Notes: generated from the letters alone by a model not told the origin. A stretch of 64,000 nt of DNA from GCA-2725625 sp964574215 (GCA_964574215.1 CAZNLR010000023.1:10141-74140), one strand, 5' to 3'; counted from the stretch's first letter, positions 7,942 through 17,545 are shown. Program-made: numbers and translations.

Positions 7942-8736
7942 ATGAACGACGCCCCCTCTCATATCAGCAGCGACCCGGCCCCAGTGTCTCTTTCCGGCGA
8001 AGTGGCGCAAGATCAGGCTGAGCCTGAATCCGGGTCGCCAAAAAAAACCGGGCCATGGCGGCTGTTGCCCGTTCTTGTGTTGGCGGTTGGTTTGGGTGCG
8101 GCGTTTACCTTGGACCTTCATCACTATATGGGTTTCGAAAGTCTCAGCGAGAATCGCAACGCTATTCTGGAATGGAAGCAAAACAATTATTCATTGTCGA
8201 TTGCGGTATTTATCGTCGCCTATGGGATTGCCACGGCCATCAGCCTGCCGGGCGCCATTTGGATGACCCTGGCCGGCGGGTTTATGTTCGGAACCGTTAA
8301 GGGCGGCTTTCTGGTATTGGTAGCTGCGACCTTGGGCGCAACCGTCATATTTCTGGCCGCCCGCTACGCCTTCGCCGATTATTTTCACGCCAAATGCGGT
8401 TCAGCCATCCACAAGTTTGAAGCCGGATTCCGCGAAAACGCTTTTTCCTATTTACTGGTTTTGCGTTTGGTGCCGCTGTTTCCGTTCTGGCTGGTCAATT
8501 TGGTGCCGGCTTTCCTGGGCGTCTCCACACCCGTCTACGTCATCAGCACGTTACTGGGAATCATGCCGGGTACGTTCGTTTACGCCAGCCTGGGCAACGG
8601 TCTGGGCATGATCGTGGACAAGGGCGGCATGCCGGATATGGCCATCATCTGGAGCCCGCAAATACTATTGCCGTTGTTGGGACTGTCCTTTTTGGCAATG
8701 ATCCCTGTACTATACCGAAAATTTACCAAAGAATGA
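7942..8736 (+). CDS. TVP38/TMEM64 (VTT/DedA-like) membrane protein
   Basis: A 264-residue integral membrane protein of the VTT superfamily, whose members are implicated in lipid scrambling or transport; the substrate is unknown. A cytoplasmic N-terminus of about 40 residues precedes the first membrane segment (LLPVLVLAVGLGAAFTL). The family signatures IATAISLPGAIWMTLAGGFMFG (SNARE-associated core) and LRLVPLFPFWLVNLVPAFLGV follow. It is followed 60 bp downstream by a mercuric-reductase-like flavoprotein. These two families are often adjacent or fused in bacteria, so a shared membrane redox role is possible but unproven. Confidence 0.9.
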   Translation: MNDAPSHISSDPAPVSLSGEVAQDQAEPESGSPKKTGPWRLLPVLVLAVGLGAAFTLDLHHYMGFESLSENRNAILEWKQNNYSLSIAVFIVAYGIATAISLPGAIWMTLAGGFMFGTVKGGFLVLVAATLGATVIFLAARYAFADYFHAKCGSAIHKFEAGFRENAFSYLLVLRLVPLFPFWLVNLVPAFLGVSTPVYVISTLLGIMPGTFVYASLGNGLGMIVDKGGMPDMAIIWSPQILLPLLGLSFLAMIPVLYRKFTKE

Positions 8737-8796
8737 TTTCAGTGATTCTCTCGTAATTTCACAAACAAATTAAATTTAACCGGGAAGCCGGACCCT

Positions 8797-10221
8797 ATGA
8801 CCGATATCATTCACACCGACATTTGCATCATCGGCGCCGGTTCGGGCGGCCTGACCGTTGCCGCGGTGGCCGCGCAGTTGGGGGTCGAAACGGTTCTGAT
8901 TGAGCGGGACAAAATGGGCGGCGACTGTCTGAACTACGGTTGTGTTCCGTCCAAGGCGCTGCTGGCTGCCGCCCATGCCGCCGGCACCGCCAGGGCGGCG
9001 GACCGTTTCGGAGTCCGGACTGGTCCCATCGAGGTGGTTTCCAAGGGTGTATATAGTCACGTCAAAGGCACTATTGCAGAAATCGCGCCTCACGATTCAG
9101 TGGAAAGGTTCGAGGGTTTCGGCGTCAATGTTATTTTGGGCGAGGGCCGTTTTACCCGTCCCCGGGAGGTCGCCGTGGGTGATCAGCGCATCCGGGCGCG
9201 CCGGTTCGTTATCGCCACCGGCTCCGGTCCTTTTGTGCCGCCTATACCGGGACTGGACCAGACGCCCTATCTGACCAACGAAACGATCTTCGACCAGGAT
9301 CAGGTGCCGAACCATCTGGTGATCGTGGGCGGCGGGCCCATCGGCATTGAAATGGCCCAAGCTCATCGCCAACTCGGCGCCGAGGTCACGGTTTTGGAAA
9401 TGTTCACCATGATGCCCGATGACGATCCCCAACTGGTTGATGTCCTCCGCCAGCGGCTGTTAGCGGAGGGAGTCAGATTACGGGAAGGTGTAAAAGTCGT
9501 CGGCGCCGAAGAGGCGGGCGACGGCATTGCGGTGGAGATCGGAGGAGAGGCCGGAACCGAAAAAATAACCGGATCGCACCTGCTGGTGGCGGCCGGACGT
9601 CGCCCCAACCTTAAAACGCTCGGATTGGAATCCGCCGGTATCGACTTCGAGCCCACGGGCATAACGGTCGACGCCAGGCTCCGCACCAGCAACAAAAAGG
9701 TGTTCGCCATTGGCGACGTCGCCGGCGGTCATCAATTCACCCATATCGCCGGATATCATGCCGGGATTGTTATCCGCAACGCTCTCTTTCGGCTGCCGGC
9801 CAAAGTGAACACGTCGAATTACCCCTGGGTCACCTATACCTCTCCGGAATTGGCTCAGGTGGGGCTTACGGAAAAGGCGGCCCGGGAAAAATTCGGCGAC
9901 GTGAAAGTGGTCTCCTGGCCTTTTGCCGAAAACGACCGCGCCGTGGCGGAAGGCGAGACCGACGGTATGATCAAAGTCATCGCCGACCGGAAAGGCCGCG
10001 TGCTCGGCGCCTCAATGGTCGGCCCCCATGCCGGGGAGTTGATCCAGATCTGGGGGTTGGCAATCAGCGCCAAACTCAAGGTGGGAAAGATCGCCGGCAT
10101 GATTGCACCCTACCCGAGCCTGGGCGAAATCAGCAAAAGAGCGGCGGGCGAATTCTTTACGGACAAACTGTTTAGCGACCGAACCCGGGCAATCGTCAAA
10201 TTTCTCACTCGTTTTGGCTGA
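8797..10221 (+). CDS. FAD-dependent pyridine nucleotide-disulfide oxidoreductase (mercuric reductase/lipoamide dehydrogenase-like)
   Basis: A 474-residue class I flavoprotein disulfide reductase. The N-terminal FAD motif CIIGAGSGGLTVA, redox pair GGDCLNYGCVPSKALL (Cys-x4-Cys), NAD(P)-binding GGGPIGIEMAQ, second FAD motif VFAIGDVAGG and the C-terminal dimerisation domain are all intact. The C-terminal HPT-type motif of lipoamide dehydrogenase is replaced by APYPSLGE. There is no N-terminal heavy-metal-binding domain and no C-terminal Cys pair, so mercuric reductase activity is unlikely. No 2-oxoacid dehydrogenase genes are near. It belongs to the group commonly encoded beside TVP38-type membrane proteins; its substrate is unknown. 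Confidence 0.88.
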   Translation: MTDIIHTDICIIGAGSGGLTVAAVAAQLGVETVLIERDKMGGDCLNYGCVPSKALLAAAHAAGTARAADRFGVRTGPIEVVSKGVYSHVKGTIAEIAPHDSVERFEGFGVNVILGEGRFTRPREVAVGDQRIRARRFVIATGSGPFVPPIPGLDQTPYLTNETIFDQDQVPNHLVIVGGGPIGIEMAQAHRQLGAEVTVLEMFTMMPDDDPQLVDVLRQRLLAEGVRLREGVKVVGAEEAGDGIAVEIGGEAGTEKITGSHLLVAAGRRPNLKTLGLESAGIDFEPTGITVDARLRTSNKKVFAIGDVAGGHQFTHIAGYHAGIVIRNALFRLPAKVNTSNYPWVTYTSPELAQVGLTEKAAREKFGDVKVVSWPFAENDRAVAEGETDGMIKVIADRKGRVLGASMVGPHAGELIQIWGLAISAKLKVGKIAGMIAPYPSLGEISKRAAGEFFTDKLFSDRTRAIVKFLTRFG

Positions 10222-10244
10222 AAATTATTATATAAACTTAGGAT

Positions 10245-11669
10245 ATGGCGGCACCCGAACATCCCAAACAACCGATTTTACGCAGCCTGTCGGCCAGGCT
10301 GCTGATCCTGACCCTGGCCTTTGTGATGCTGGGCGAGGTTCTCATTTACGCGCCCAGCGTTTCCCGATTCCGCAAGGTTTATCTCGAAGAACAAATTGCC
10401 GCCGCTCATCTGGCGACATTGGCATTGGAGCAGTCGGTCGGCCGCAGCGTCAGCGACACCTTGCGCCAGCGTCTGCTCAGCCATACCAATACCTATAACA
10501 TCGTTCTCCGGCAGCCCGACCGCAGCATCTTCGTGCTCGGAGGCGGCGATCTGCCGCCGGTCGATTTGACCGTCGATATGCGCAAGCCGATGTTTTTCGG
10601 GTGGATCGCCGCCGCCTTCACCACCGTTTTTCAAACCGAAAACAGAATATTGAGGGTGATCGGCCGATCGCCGAAGAACGCCAATGTGGTGGTCGAGGTG
10701 ACCATCGATGAAGAACCCATGCGTTTGTCCATGCTTGATTTCTCCTGGCGGATTCTGGGTCTGTCCATTGTCATTTCCGTAATTGCCGGCGGCCTGGTAT
10801 TCCTGTCCCTGCAATGGCTGATGGTGCGGCCCATGGGCCGGATTACGGAAAGTATGACGCGGTTCCGCGCCAACCCGGAAGATATGAGCGTCGATATCGG
10901 GGCCACCAGCAGGGGCGACGAAATCGGTGTGGCCCAGCGTGAGCTATCGACCATGCAACGGGATCTGCGTCTGGCCCTGCGTCAGAAAGAACGGTTGGCC
11001 GCCTTGGGCGCGGCGGTCGCCAAGGTCAATCATGATCTCAGGAATTCACTGGCCACCGCCATGCTGGTGTCGGACCGTCTGACCGGCAGTGAGGACCCCG
11101 AGGTCAAACGGCTGTTGCCCAAACTGTTCGACGCCATCGATAAAGCGGCCGAACTTTGTTCACAAACCTTGAATTTCGTACGCGAAGGATCGCCCCTGTT
11201 AACGCCCAGCTGCTTCACCCTGTACGATTTGGTGAATGAAGTCGGCCAGGGCATTACGTCAACTGAAATCGGCCCCAACAGCATCAACTGGGTCAATGGG
11301 GTTCACCCTGAAATGCTGCTGGAAGCCGACCGGGAATTGATGTTCCGGGCGGTCAACAATCTGGGGCGAAACGCTTTTCAGGCGGGTGCTCGCACGGTCA
11401 CTGTCAAAGCCAGCGAACGGCACAGCCGGATTTGTATCGAAGTGTCCGACGACGGACCTGGTCTGGCGGATAAAGCCCGGCAGAACCTGTTTACGCCCTT
11501 CGCCAGCACGACCAAAAAAGACGGAACGGGTTTGGGCCTGGTGATTGTGCGGGACCTTATGCGCGCCCATGGCGGTGATCTGACCCTCCTTAAATCGGAC
11601 AGCAACGGCACCACCTTCGGCCTGGACCTGCCGGAGAAAATCAAGGATGACGCGCGGCTCTGGTACTAG
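10245..11669 (+). CDS. Membrane sensor histidine kinase
   Basis: A 474-residue kinase. A transmembrane helix near residues 15-35 is followed by a periplasmic domain of about 140 residues. A second helix (ILGLSIVISVIAGGLVFL) leads into HAMP (RPMGRITESMTRFRANP) and a DHp region with phospho-acceptor His263 in KVNHDLRNSLATA. The ATPase domain has NNLGRNAF (N box), DDGPGL (G1) and GTGLGLVIV (G2). No response regulator gene lies next to it, so the partner is elsewhere. It starts 24 bp after the flavoprotein and may be cotranscribed with it. The signal is unknown. Confidence 0.92.
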   Translation: MAAPEHPKQPILRSLSARLLILTLAFVMLGEVLIYAPSVSRFRKVYLEEQIAAAHLATLALEQSVGRSVSDTLRQRLLSHTNTYNIVLRQPDRSIFVLGGGDLPPVDLTVDMRKPMFFGWIAAAFTTVFQTENRILRVIGRSPKNANVVVEVTIDEEPMRLSMLDFSWRILGLSIVISVIAGGLVFLSLQWLMVRPMGRITESMTRFRANPEDMSVDIGATSRGDEIGVAQRELSTMQRDLRLALRQKERLAALGAAVAKVNHDLRNSLATAMLVSDRLTGSEDPEVKRLLPKLFDAIDKAAELCSQTLNFVREGSPLLTPSCFTLYDLVNEVGQGITSTEIGPNSINWVNGVHPEMLLEADRELMFRAVNNLGRNAFQAGARTVTVKASERHSRICIEVSDDGPGLADKARQNLFTPFASTTKKDGTGLGLVIVRDLMRAHGGDLTLLKSDSNGTTFGLDLPEKIKDDARLWY

Positions 11670-11720
11670 AAGTAACAGATAGCATTTTTTGCCGATTATC
11701 TTCCAAGGCGTCCATTTACC

Positions 11721-12191
11721 TTACTCATACAAATATTTTCTCAAAGCGGTTTGAATTCCTTGTAAATTTTCGCTGCCTATTTTCGAGGCTATTTCCTCTT
11801 CGACGGTGGCGACGGCGACTCGGATATCCTTAACCAGTCGCCGGCCTTTTGCCGTGAAGACGATTGCTTTGGCCCGGCCGTCGGATTTGTCCGCCTTTCG
11901 CCCGACGAGTCCTTTGTTTTCGCATTGTAAAACCAAATTGCTCATTGACTGCTTGGTTATCGAGGCGCGCCGGGCGAGGTCCGTTATTCTTGTTCCTTTA
12001 AAGTCGAGGTTGCGAACAACCGTTAAGTGGGTGGTCCGAATATCCTCGTACCCCTGCAACTCGATAAGCTCAATTATTCGTTTCTCGAAACGTCGAGCCG
12101 CATCGAACAAAAATCGGCCCATATTCTCGTGCCGGGAATCCTCTGTTACACCCTCCACTTCCGGGAGGCTTTTGATTTTAATTTTCGACAA
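11721..12191 (-). CDS. MarR-family transcriptional regulator
   Basis: A 156-residue winged-helix regulator. TDLARRASITKQSMSNLVLQ is the DNA-recognition helix-turn-helix, followed by the wing RKADKSDGRAKAIVFTAKGRRL typical of the family. The best start is a TTG at 12191 with GGAG nine bases upstream; no ATG is available near the expected N-terminus. It is divergent from the acyl-CoA dehydrogenase gene 208 bp away, and MarR proteins often control divergent aromatic or acyl-CoA catabolic genes, so that operon is its likely target. Confidence 0.9.
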   Translation of the reverse strand: MSKIKIKSLPEVEGVTEDSRHENMGRFLFDAARRFEKRIIELIELQGYEDIRTTHLTVVRNLDFKGTRITDLARRASITKQSMSNLVLQCENKGLVGRKADKSDGRAKAIVFTAKGRRLVKDIRVAVATVEEEIASKIGSENLQGIQTALRKYLYE

Positions 12192-12399
12192 CGCTGTTTT
12201 CTCCGTTTTCGGGTCAGTATCGAACTTTGCCTAAATTGAAAATTAGTTGACACGATCTCCCCAGGCAACGTACAAACTATTTAGACAGGTTAACTGACTA
12301 TTTTAGAAGTTTTAGACATTATGTCCAGATTGGATTGAACGACCGCCTTTCTTAGCTATAGGCCGGTAGGGAGGGCGCAAATAGGGGAGGACTAAGGAA

Positions 12400-13647
12400 A
12401 TGGAATCTCAAACCTTTGGTATGCCGGAAGAGCTGATCCTGATGCGGCAAACCTGCCGCGAATTCGTCGATGACGTAATCCATCCTTTCGTACGCGGTAA
12501 TCCGGAGCGTGAGTGGCTGTTCGATCCCGACGCGCGGTTCCCGCTGGAACTGTTGGAGGCGGCCGATAAAATCGGCCTGCGCACCATCGGCGTTCCCGAG
12601 AAATTCGGCGGCGTCATGCTCGATCCTGAATTCGAGGCCCAGACTCTTGCTATCATTTCCGAGGAGATGGGGCGGGGCGATTCTGGTTTCGCCGATAAAT
12701 TGGCCCAAAACTGGAAGATATCGCGGCTTCTCAGATTAACGGCGCCCGAACATCTGCAGGAGACTTGGTTTCCCCGTTTGGTCGAGGACCCGTCTTTCCT
12801 GCTCGCCCACGCCCTCACCGAACCGCGCGGCGCTTCGGACCGCTGGCTGCCCTATAATGCGCCCACCGCCAACATGGACACCAAGGCGGTTTTCGAGAAC
12901 GGCCAATGGGTGCTGAACGGCCGCAAACACTTCATCAGCAACGGCTACGACGCCAAGCTGTTTGTCGTTTATGCCAACACCAACCCGGAGGTCGGTATTA
13001 TCGATGGTTCCAGCAGTTTCCTGGTGCCCCGTGAAACGCCGGGTCTGACCGTAGCGCGCTGCAACGAAACCATGGGCGGACGTTACATGAATAACGGCGA
13101 GATCGCATTCGACGACTGCCGCGTACCGGAGGATCACCTCCTGATCAAGGACACGGCGCTGCAAAAAAAGACCGGCGCTTACTCCAACCCCGGCAGAATC
13201 ATCCAGGCGGCTAAGAATCTGGGCGTCGGCGTCGCCGCCTTTGACGACACGGCGGCCTATGTTCAGGAGTATGTGCAGGGCGGGCGGCCGCTCATCCAAC
13301 ACCAGGCCGTCGCCGTGCGCCTAGCCGATATGGCCATCAAATTGGAGGCGGTGCGCTGTTTCCTGCGGCAGACGGCCCTGGCCTTGGACGCCGGTGTCCC
13401 TGAAGCCGGTCAAATGATCACCATGCTCAAGGTGCACGCCTCGGAAGAGGTTCTCAAAGTCTGCCAGCAGGCCATGGAACTGCACGGCGGCGCCGGCACC
13501 ATGCTGGAAATGGGTATCGAAAAGCATTTCCGGGACGCCGCCATGTTTCCCCACATGGACGGCACCGTCGATATTTCCAGCTTCAAGATCATCAAGTCCA
13601 TGTTCCCCGATACCGCCGGCGGCTATGCTGGACCGGAATCAAATTAG
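12400..13647 (+). CDS. Acyl-CoA dehydrogenase family protein
   Basis: A 415-residue flavoprotein of the acyl-CoA dehydrogenase fold: all-alpha N-domain, beta middle domain with GQWVLNGRKHFISNG, and C-domain with MELHGGAGTMLEMGIEKHFRD. Where many members carry the catalytic Glu in an EGT triplet, this one reads MDGTVDISSFK, so the base is Asp or lies elsewhere. Substrate chemistry therefore cannot be read from the family alone. AAGGA precedes the ATG. A gamma-resorcylate-decarboxylase-like gene follows 24 bp downstream, so the two are cotranscribed and probably part of one aromatic or acyl-CoA catabolic route. Confidence 0.87.
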   Translation: MESQTFGMPEELILMRQTCREFVDDVIHPFVRGNPEREWLFDPDARFPLELLEAADKIGLRTIGVPEKFGGVMLDPEFEAQTLAIISEEMGRGDSGFADKLAQNWKISRLLRLTAPEHLQETWFPRLVEDPSFLLAHALTEPRGASDRWLPYNAPTANMDTKAVFENGQWVLNGRKHFISNGYDAKLFVVYANTNPEVGIIDGSSSFLVPRETPGLTVARCNETMGGRYMNNGEIAFDDCRVPEDHLLIKDTALQKKTGAYSNPGRIIQAAKNLGVGVAAFDDTAAYVQEYVQGGRPLIQHQAVAVRLADMAIKLEAVRCFLRQTALALDAGVPEAGQMITMLKVHASEEVLKVCQQAMELHGGAGTMLEMGIEKHFRDAAMFPHMDGTVDISSFKIIKSMFPDTAGGYAGPESN

Positions 13648-13671
13648 ATTTGACGCGAAAGGATAAGCCTC

Positions 13672-14652
13672 ATGCAGGGAAAAATAGCCCTCGAAGAACA
13701 CTTCGCCATGGAAGATACGCTGTCGGATTTGGAAAGCCGTTTGAGCGATACGGGGGATTGGTCGGACACGCGCCGCCGCCTGTTGGACATTCAGGATTTG
13801 CGGCTGCAAGAAATGGACAAAAACGGCATCGAGATGGTTATTCTGTCCCATACGGCGCCGGGTATTCAGGAGCTCCTCGATACCGGGGAGGCCATCGAAT
13901 TGTCACAGCGGGCCAACGATTTACTGGCCGAGGAAATATCCCTCCACCCCGACCGGTTCGCCGGATTCGCCGCCTTGCCCATGCAAGACCCGGAGGCAGC
14001 GATCACCGAATTAACCAGATGTATCAAGGATTTGGGATTCAAGGGGACGATGGTGAACGGTTTCACCCAAAAGGACGTGCCCGATTCGGCGATCTTCTAT
14101 GATATTCCCGAGTACCGCCCTTTCTGGGCCGCCCTTGCCGAGTTCGACCTTCCTTTTTATATGCATCCGCGCACAACCATCGCCAGCCGGTCACAGCACT
14201 ACGACGGCCATCCCTGGCTGTTCAGTTCCGCCTGGGGATTTTCGGTGGAAGCATCGATCCATTCTTTGCGTTTAATCGGTTCGGGCCTGTTCGATGATTT
14301 CCCCAAACTGCAAATCATCCTGGGCCATTTAGGCGAACGTATTCCCTTCGACATGTGGCGTTTGGATCACCGCATCGAAAGACAGCCGTGCGGCTATTCG
14401 CTGCCCCAGCCGATGAGTTACTACCTCCGCAATAATTTTCATCTGACCACCAGCGGTAATTTCTATGAGCCGGTTTTTAGTTTCACCATCGGCGAGATGG
14501 GCGTCGACCGAATTATGTTTTCCGTCGATTATCCCTATGAAGACATGACCGAAGGGGCGGAATGGTTCGACCAAATGGAAATGACCGAAGAAACACGCCT
14601 GAAAGTCGGTCGCACCAACGCCATTGAATTGTTCAAGCTGGACCTGGCCTGA
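13672..14652 (+). CDS. Amidohydrolase-family decarboxylase, gamma-resorcylate decarboxylase-like
   Basis: A 326-residue TIM-barrel metalloenzyme of the ACMS decarboxylase / 2,6-dihydroxybenzoate decarboxylase group. The opening MQGKIALEEHF places Glu8 and His10 as in gamma-resorcylate decarboxylase. His165 (MHPR), His219 with Glu222 (GHLGERIPF) and Asp286 (FSVDYPYED) match the remaining metal and catalytic residues almost position for position. The expected reaction is cofactor-free (de)carboxylation of a phenolic acid; the exact substrate is inferred only. It is downstream of the acyl-CoA dehydrogenase and ends where the convergent gamma-glutamyltransferase ends. Confidence 0.85.
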   Translation: MQGKIALEEHFAMEDTLSDLESRLSDTGDWSDTRRRLLDIQDLRLQEMDKNGIEMVILSHTAPGIQELLDTGEAIELSQRANDLLAEEISLHPDRFAGFAALPMQDPEAAITELTRCIKDLGFKGTMVNGFTQKDVPDSAIFYDIPEYRPFWAALAEFDLPFYMHPRTTIASRSQHYDGHPWLFSSAWGFSVEASIHSLRLIGSGLFDDFPKLQIILGHLGERIPFDMWRLDHRIERQPCGYSLPQPMSYYLRNNFHLTTSGNFYEPVFSFTIGEMGVDRIMFSVDYPYEDMTEGAEWFDQMEMTEETRLKVGRTNAIELFKLDLA

Positions 14653-16464
14653 TCAATCGCCGATGGCGACGCCTTCCCGCCTGGGATCGGCGCCGCCGGT
14701 CAGGGATCCGTCACTGCCGATGCCAATGCCGTGCAAGCCGCTGGTTAAGTCCGTTATCCGCACCTGATGCCCTTTGTCCTCCAAGGACCCTTGGAGGGCG
14801 GCCAGAGGAGAGCCCTTTTCCAGGTCGGTTGCGCCGTTGCGGTTGACGAAGTGGGGCAAGTCGATGGCCGCCTGAATATTCATTTGCCAATCCAGGGTGG
14901 CGATCAGGGTCTTGGCGACATAGCCGATAATCCTCGAGCCGCCGGGCGAGCCCACCGCCAGCACCAATTTGCCGCTGCCGTCGGTCACCAGGAAGGGACT
15001 CATGGACGACCGGGGCCGCTTGCCCGCCTGGACGCTGTTGGCAATGGCCTTGCCCTTGACGATGGGCAGGAACGAGAAATCGGTCAGCTGGTTGTTGAGC
15101 AAAAATCCCCGCACCATAAGGCGTGAGCCGAAAACGTTTTCTATGCTGGACGTCATGGACACCGCGTTACCGTTGCCATCGACAATGCTGATATGGGATG
15201 TGGATAGGCCTTCATGGCTATCGGCGGGGCCGTATTTGAGAGCCGTCTTGCCCATCGGATTACCCGGTGCCGCCTTTCCCATACTTTTGGCCGCCGAAAT
15301 TTGCTTCGCTCGCCGGGACAGATAGCCGGGATCGATCAGCCGGTTGGTGGGCACATTGACGAAATCCCCATCGGCCAAATAGGTGTTGCGGTCGGCGAAG
15401 GCCAGCCGGCTGGCTTCGGCAATTAAGTGGATGGCGTCGGCGCCGCCCGGTTCCAACTTGGCCAGATCAACGCCGTGCAAGAGACCCAGAATCTGCAATG
15501 TGGTCACGCCGCCGGAGGTGGGTGGCGGCATGCCGCAAACCAGCCATTTACGGTAAAACGAACAGACGGGACTGCGCTTTTTGGCGTCATAATCCCTGAG
15601 GTCGGACACCACCATTCGACCCGGATTGATAAGGGAATTTCTTACCGCCCGGACGATCTCGCGGGCGATCTCGCCGGTATAAAAAGCCCGGGCTCCGCCC
15701 TTGGCGATTTTGCGGAAGGTTTCGGCCAGCGGTTTATTGACCAGTCGCGCGCCGACGGCAAGCGGTTTGCCGTCCTTACCGAAAAACATTTCGATGGTGG
15801 TGAAGAATTTGCGAAGATGCCGGTCCTTGGTGATCAGCTTATGCAGGCGGGGGGAAACCTCGAAACCTTCCTCGGCCAATTTGACGGCCGGATCAAAAAG
15901 TTTGGCCCAGGGCAGCTTGCCGTGCTTTTTATGGGCCATTTCCAACATACGCAACAAGCCGGGTACGCCCACCGACTGCCCGCCGGGAACCACATCGTGG
16001 AAATTCCGCTTGCTGCCGTCGGGATTGAGAAACATGTCCGGGGTGGCCCGCTTAGGCGCCTTTTCGCGCCCGTCATAGGCCTCGATTTCGCGGCTTTTGG
16101 CTTCATAGTGCATGAGAAAAGCGCCACCACCGATGCCCGAGGACTGAGGCTCCACCACGTTCAATACCAATTGGGTGGCGATGGCGGCGTCAACGGCGCT
16201 GCCGCCGGCGCGTAAGATATCCAGTCCGGCCTTGGCCGCCAGGGGATTGGCGGCGGCCACCATATATTTATCCGCTTTGGCGGCGTTCCGGTTGGAGAAG
16301 TTGTGAAAATTACTGGTGGCGGCTTCAGGCTTTGCCCGGGCGTCACCGGACAGCTGCAATTCGCCTTCGTGTTGGCAGGCCGTCAGCACGATACCGCAGC
16401 ACGCAGCCATCAGGACCGGTTTGCAGCGGATTAAAATTCCGCCGAATGGAAACTTTGGGGCCAT
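14653..16464 (-). CDS. ggt: Gamma-glutamyltransferase (predicted lipoprotein)
   Basis: An N-terminal nucleophile hydrolase that cleaves gamma-glutamyl bonds such as those in glutathione, in the periplasm. The precursor is about 603 residues. The ATG at 16464 has AAGGAC upstream and is preferred to the TTG at 16482. A hydrophobic signal with lipobox LTAC (Cys near 30) suggests an outer- or inner-membrane anchor. The self-cleavage and catalytic Thr lies in GLSTSHISIVDGNGNAVSMT, and the substrate loop GSPGGSRII is present near the C-terminus. Its stop touches the stop of the convergent decarboxylase gene. Confidence 0.93.
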   Translation of the reverse strand: MAPKFPFGGILIRCKPVLMAACCGIVLTACQHEGELQLSGDARAKPEAATSNFHNFSNRNAAKADKYMVAAANPLAAKAGLDILRAGGSAVDAAIATQLVLNVVEPQSSGIGGGAFLMHYEAKSREIEAYDGREKAPKRATPDMFLNPDGSKRNFHDVVPGGQSVGVPGLLRMLEMAHKKHGKLPWAKLFDPAVKLAEEGFEVSPRLHKLITKDRHLRKFFTTIEMFFGKDGKPLAVGARLVNKPLAETFRKIAKGGARAFYTGEIAREIVRAVRNSLINPGRMVVSDLRDYDAKKRSPVCSFYRKWLVCGMPPPTSGGVTTLQILGLLHGVDLAKLEPGGADAIHLIAEASRLAFADRNTYLADGDFVNVPTNRLIDPGYLSRRAKQISAAKSMGKAAPGNPMGKTALKYGPADSHEGLSTSHISIVDGNGNAVSMTSSIENVFGSRLMVRGFLLNNQLTDFSFLPIVKGKAIANSVQAGKRPRSSMSPFLVTDGSGKLVLAVGSPGGSRIIGYVAKTLIATLDWQMNIQAAIDLPHFVNRNGATDLEKGSPLAALQGSLEDKGHQVRITDLTSGLHGIGIGSDGSLTGGADPRREGVAIGD

Positions 16465-16572
16465 TCTTTTATTGTCCTTCAAAGAGCACTTTTATTTGAC
16501 TGGATAATGCCCGAGATTACACCCGAGCGCCAAGAGTAATACGTGAAAATAGAGCAAAAATTTGTTTTCGAA

Positions 16573-16668
16573 TTCATTTGGGGTCAAATCCTTTGCGGCC
16601 AGCCATTCATCTGATGCATAGCAGGTCACCGGGACAGACGGGCGGCGGCACCCTGTTCATTTGGGGTC
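16573..16668. repeat. Direct 13-bp repeats upstream of panB
   Basis: TTCATTTGGGGTC occurs at 16573-16585 and again at 16656-16668, 83 bp apart on the same strand, in the leader between ggt and panB. The function is not known. Confidence 0.6.
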
Positions 16669-16723
16669 CTATATGATATGCCAGCGCCTGTTCCGAATGA
16701 AATAACCATGGATTTCGTTTGAT

Positions 16724-17545
16724 ATGAGCACCGCCAAAGGCAAGAATCGCCGCACGACCGTCCCCGATATTGCCGCCCGCAAAGGCGGTGAACCAGTTGT
16801 CTGTTTGACAGCTTATTCCGCGCCTATGGCCAAGGCCCTTGACCCCCATGTCGATCTTCTTTTGGTGGGCGATTCCGTCGGCATGGCGCTTTACGGTATG
16901 GACAGCACCCTTGGTGTAACCTTGGAAATGATGATCGCCCACGGCATGGCCGTCATGCGGGGCAGTGAATTGGCCTGCGTCATCGTCGATATGCCGTTCG
17001 GCTCCTATCAGGAATCACCACAGCAGGCCTATCGCAATTGCGCCCGTGTCATGGCGGAGACCGGCTGCGCCGGGATCAAGATCGAAGGCGGCAAGGAAAT
17101 GGCCGAGACGGTTGAATTCATGGTTGCGCGTGGCATCCCGGTTATGGGGCACGTAGGATTAAAGCCCCAGTCCCATAACGTGTCGGGCGGCTTCCGGTCC
17201 CACGGCAAGGACCCGGAGGAAGCGGCGCAGATCACGGCGGATGCAAAGGCGATATCCGACGCCGGCGCCTTTTCCATCGTCATCGAAGGCACGGTCGAAG
17301 CCCTGGCGGCGGAGATCACCGCGAATATTCCGACGGTGACCATCGGCATCGGCGCCTCGGCAGCCTGCGACGGTCAGGTCCTGGTGACGGAAGATGCCAT
17401 TGGCATGTTCACAGACTTCACGCCGAAATTCGTCAAACGGTTCGCCGAAGTGGGACGGGATATCGGGCGCGCCGCGGAAGAATACGCCAAAGAAGTCAAA
17501 GCCCGCACCTACCCCGCCGCCGAACATTGCTACGGTAAAAAATAG
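16724..17545 (+). CDS. panB: 3-methyl-2-oxobutanoate hydroxymethyltransferase
   Basis: Makes ketopantoate from 2-oxoisovalerate and methylenetetrahydrofolate, the first committed step of pantothenate synthesis; cytoplasmic decamer in known cases. The 273-residue length is typical. LLVGDSVGMALYG carries the Mg-binding Asp, and VDMPFGSYQ and IKIEGGKEMAE are conserved active-site segments. The GHVGLKPQSHN motif is intact. panC begins at the base right after its stop, so the pair is translationally linked. Confidence 0.97.
   Translation: MSTAKGKNRRTTVPDIAARKGGEPVVCLTAYSAPMAKALDPHVDLLLVGDSVGMALYGMDSTLGVTLEMMIAHGMAVMRGSELACVIVDMPFGSYQESPQQAYRNCARVMAETGCAGIKIEGGKEMAETVEFMVARGIPVMGHVGLKPQSHNVSGGFRSHGKDPEEAAQITADAKAISDAGAFSIVIEGTVEALAAEITANIPTVTIGIGASAACDGQVLVTEDAIGMFTDFTPKFVKRFAEVGRDIGRAAEEYAKEVKARTYPAAEHCYGKK

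Noticed and set aside
8797..10221. Mercuric reductase and a mercury-resistance locus
   Set aside because: The protein lacks the N-terminal metal-binding domain and the C-terminal Cys pair, and no merR, merT or merP gene is near.
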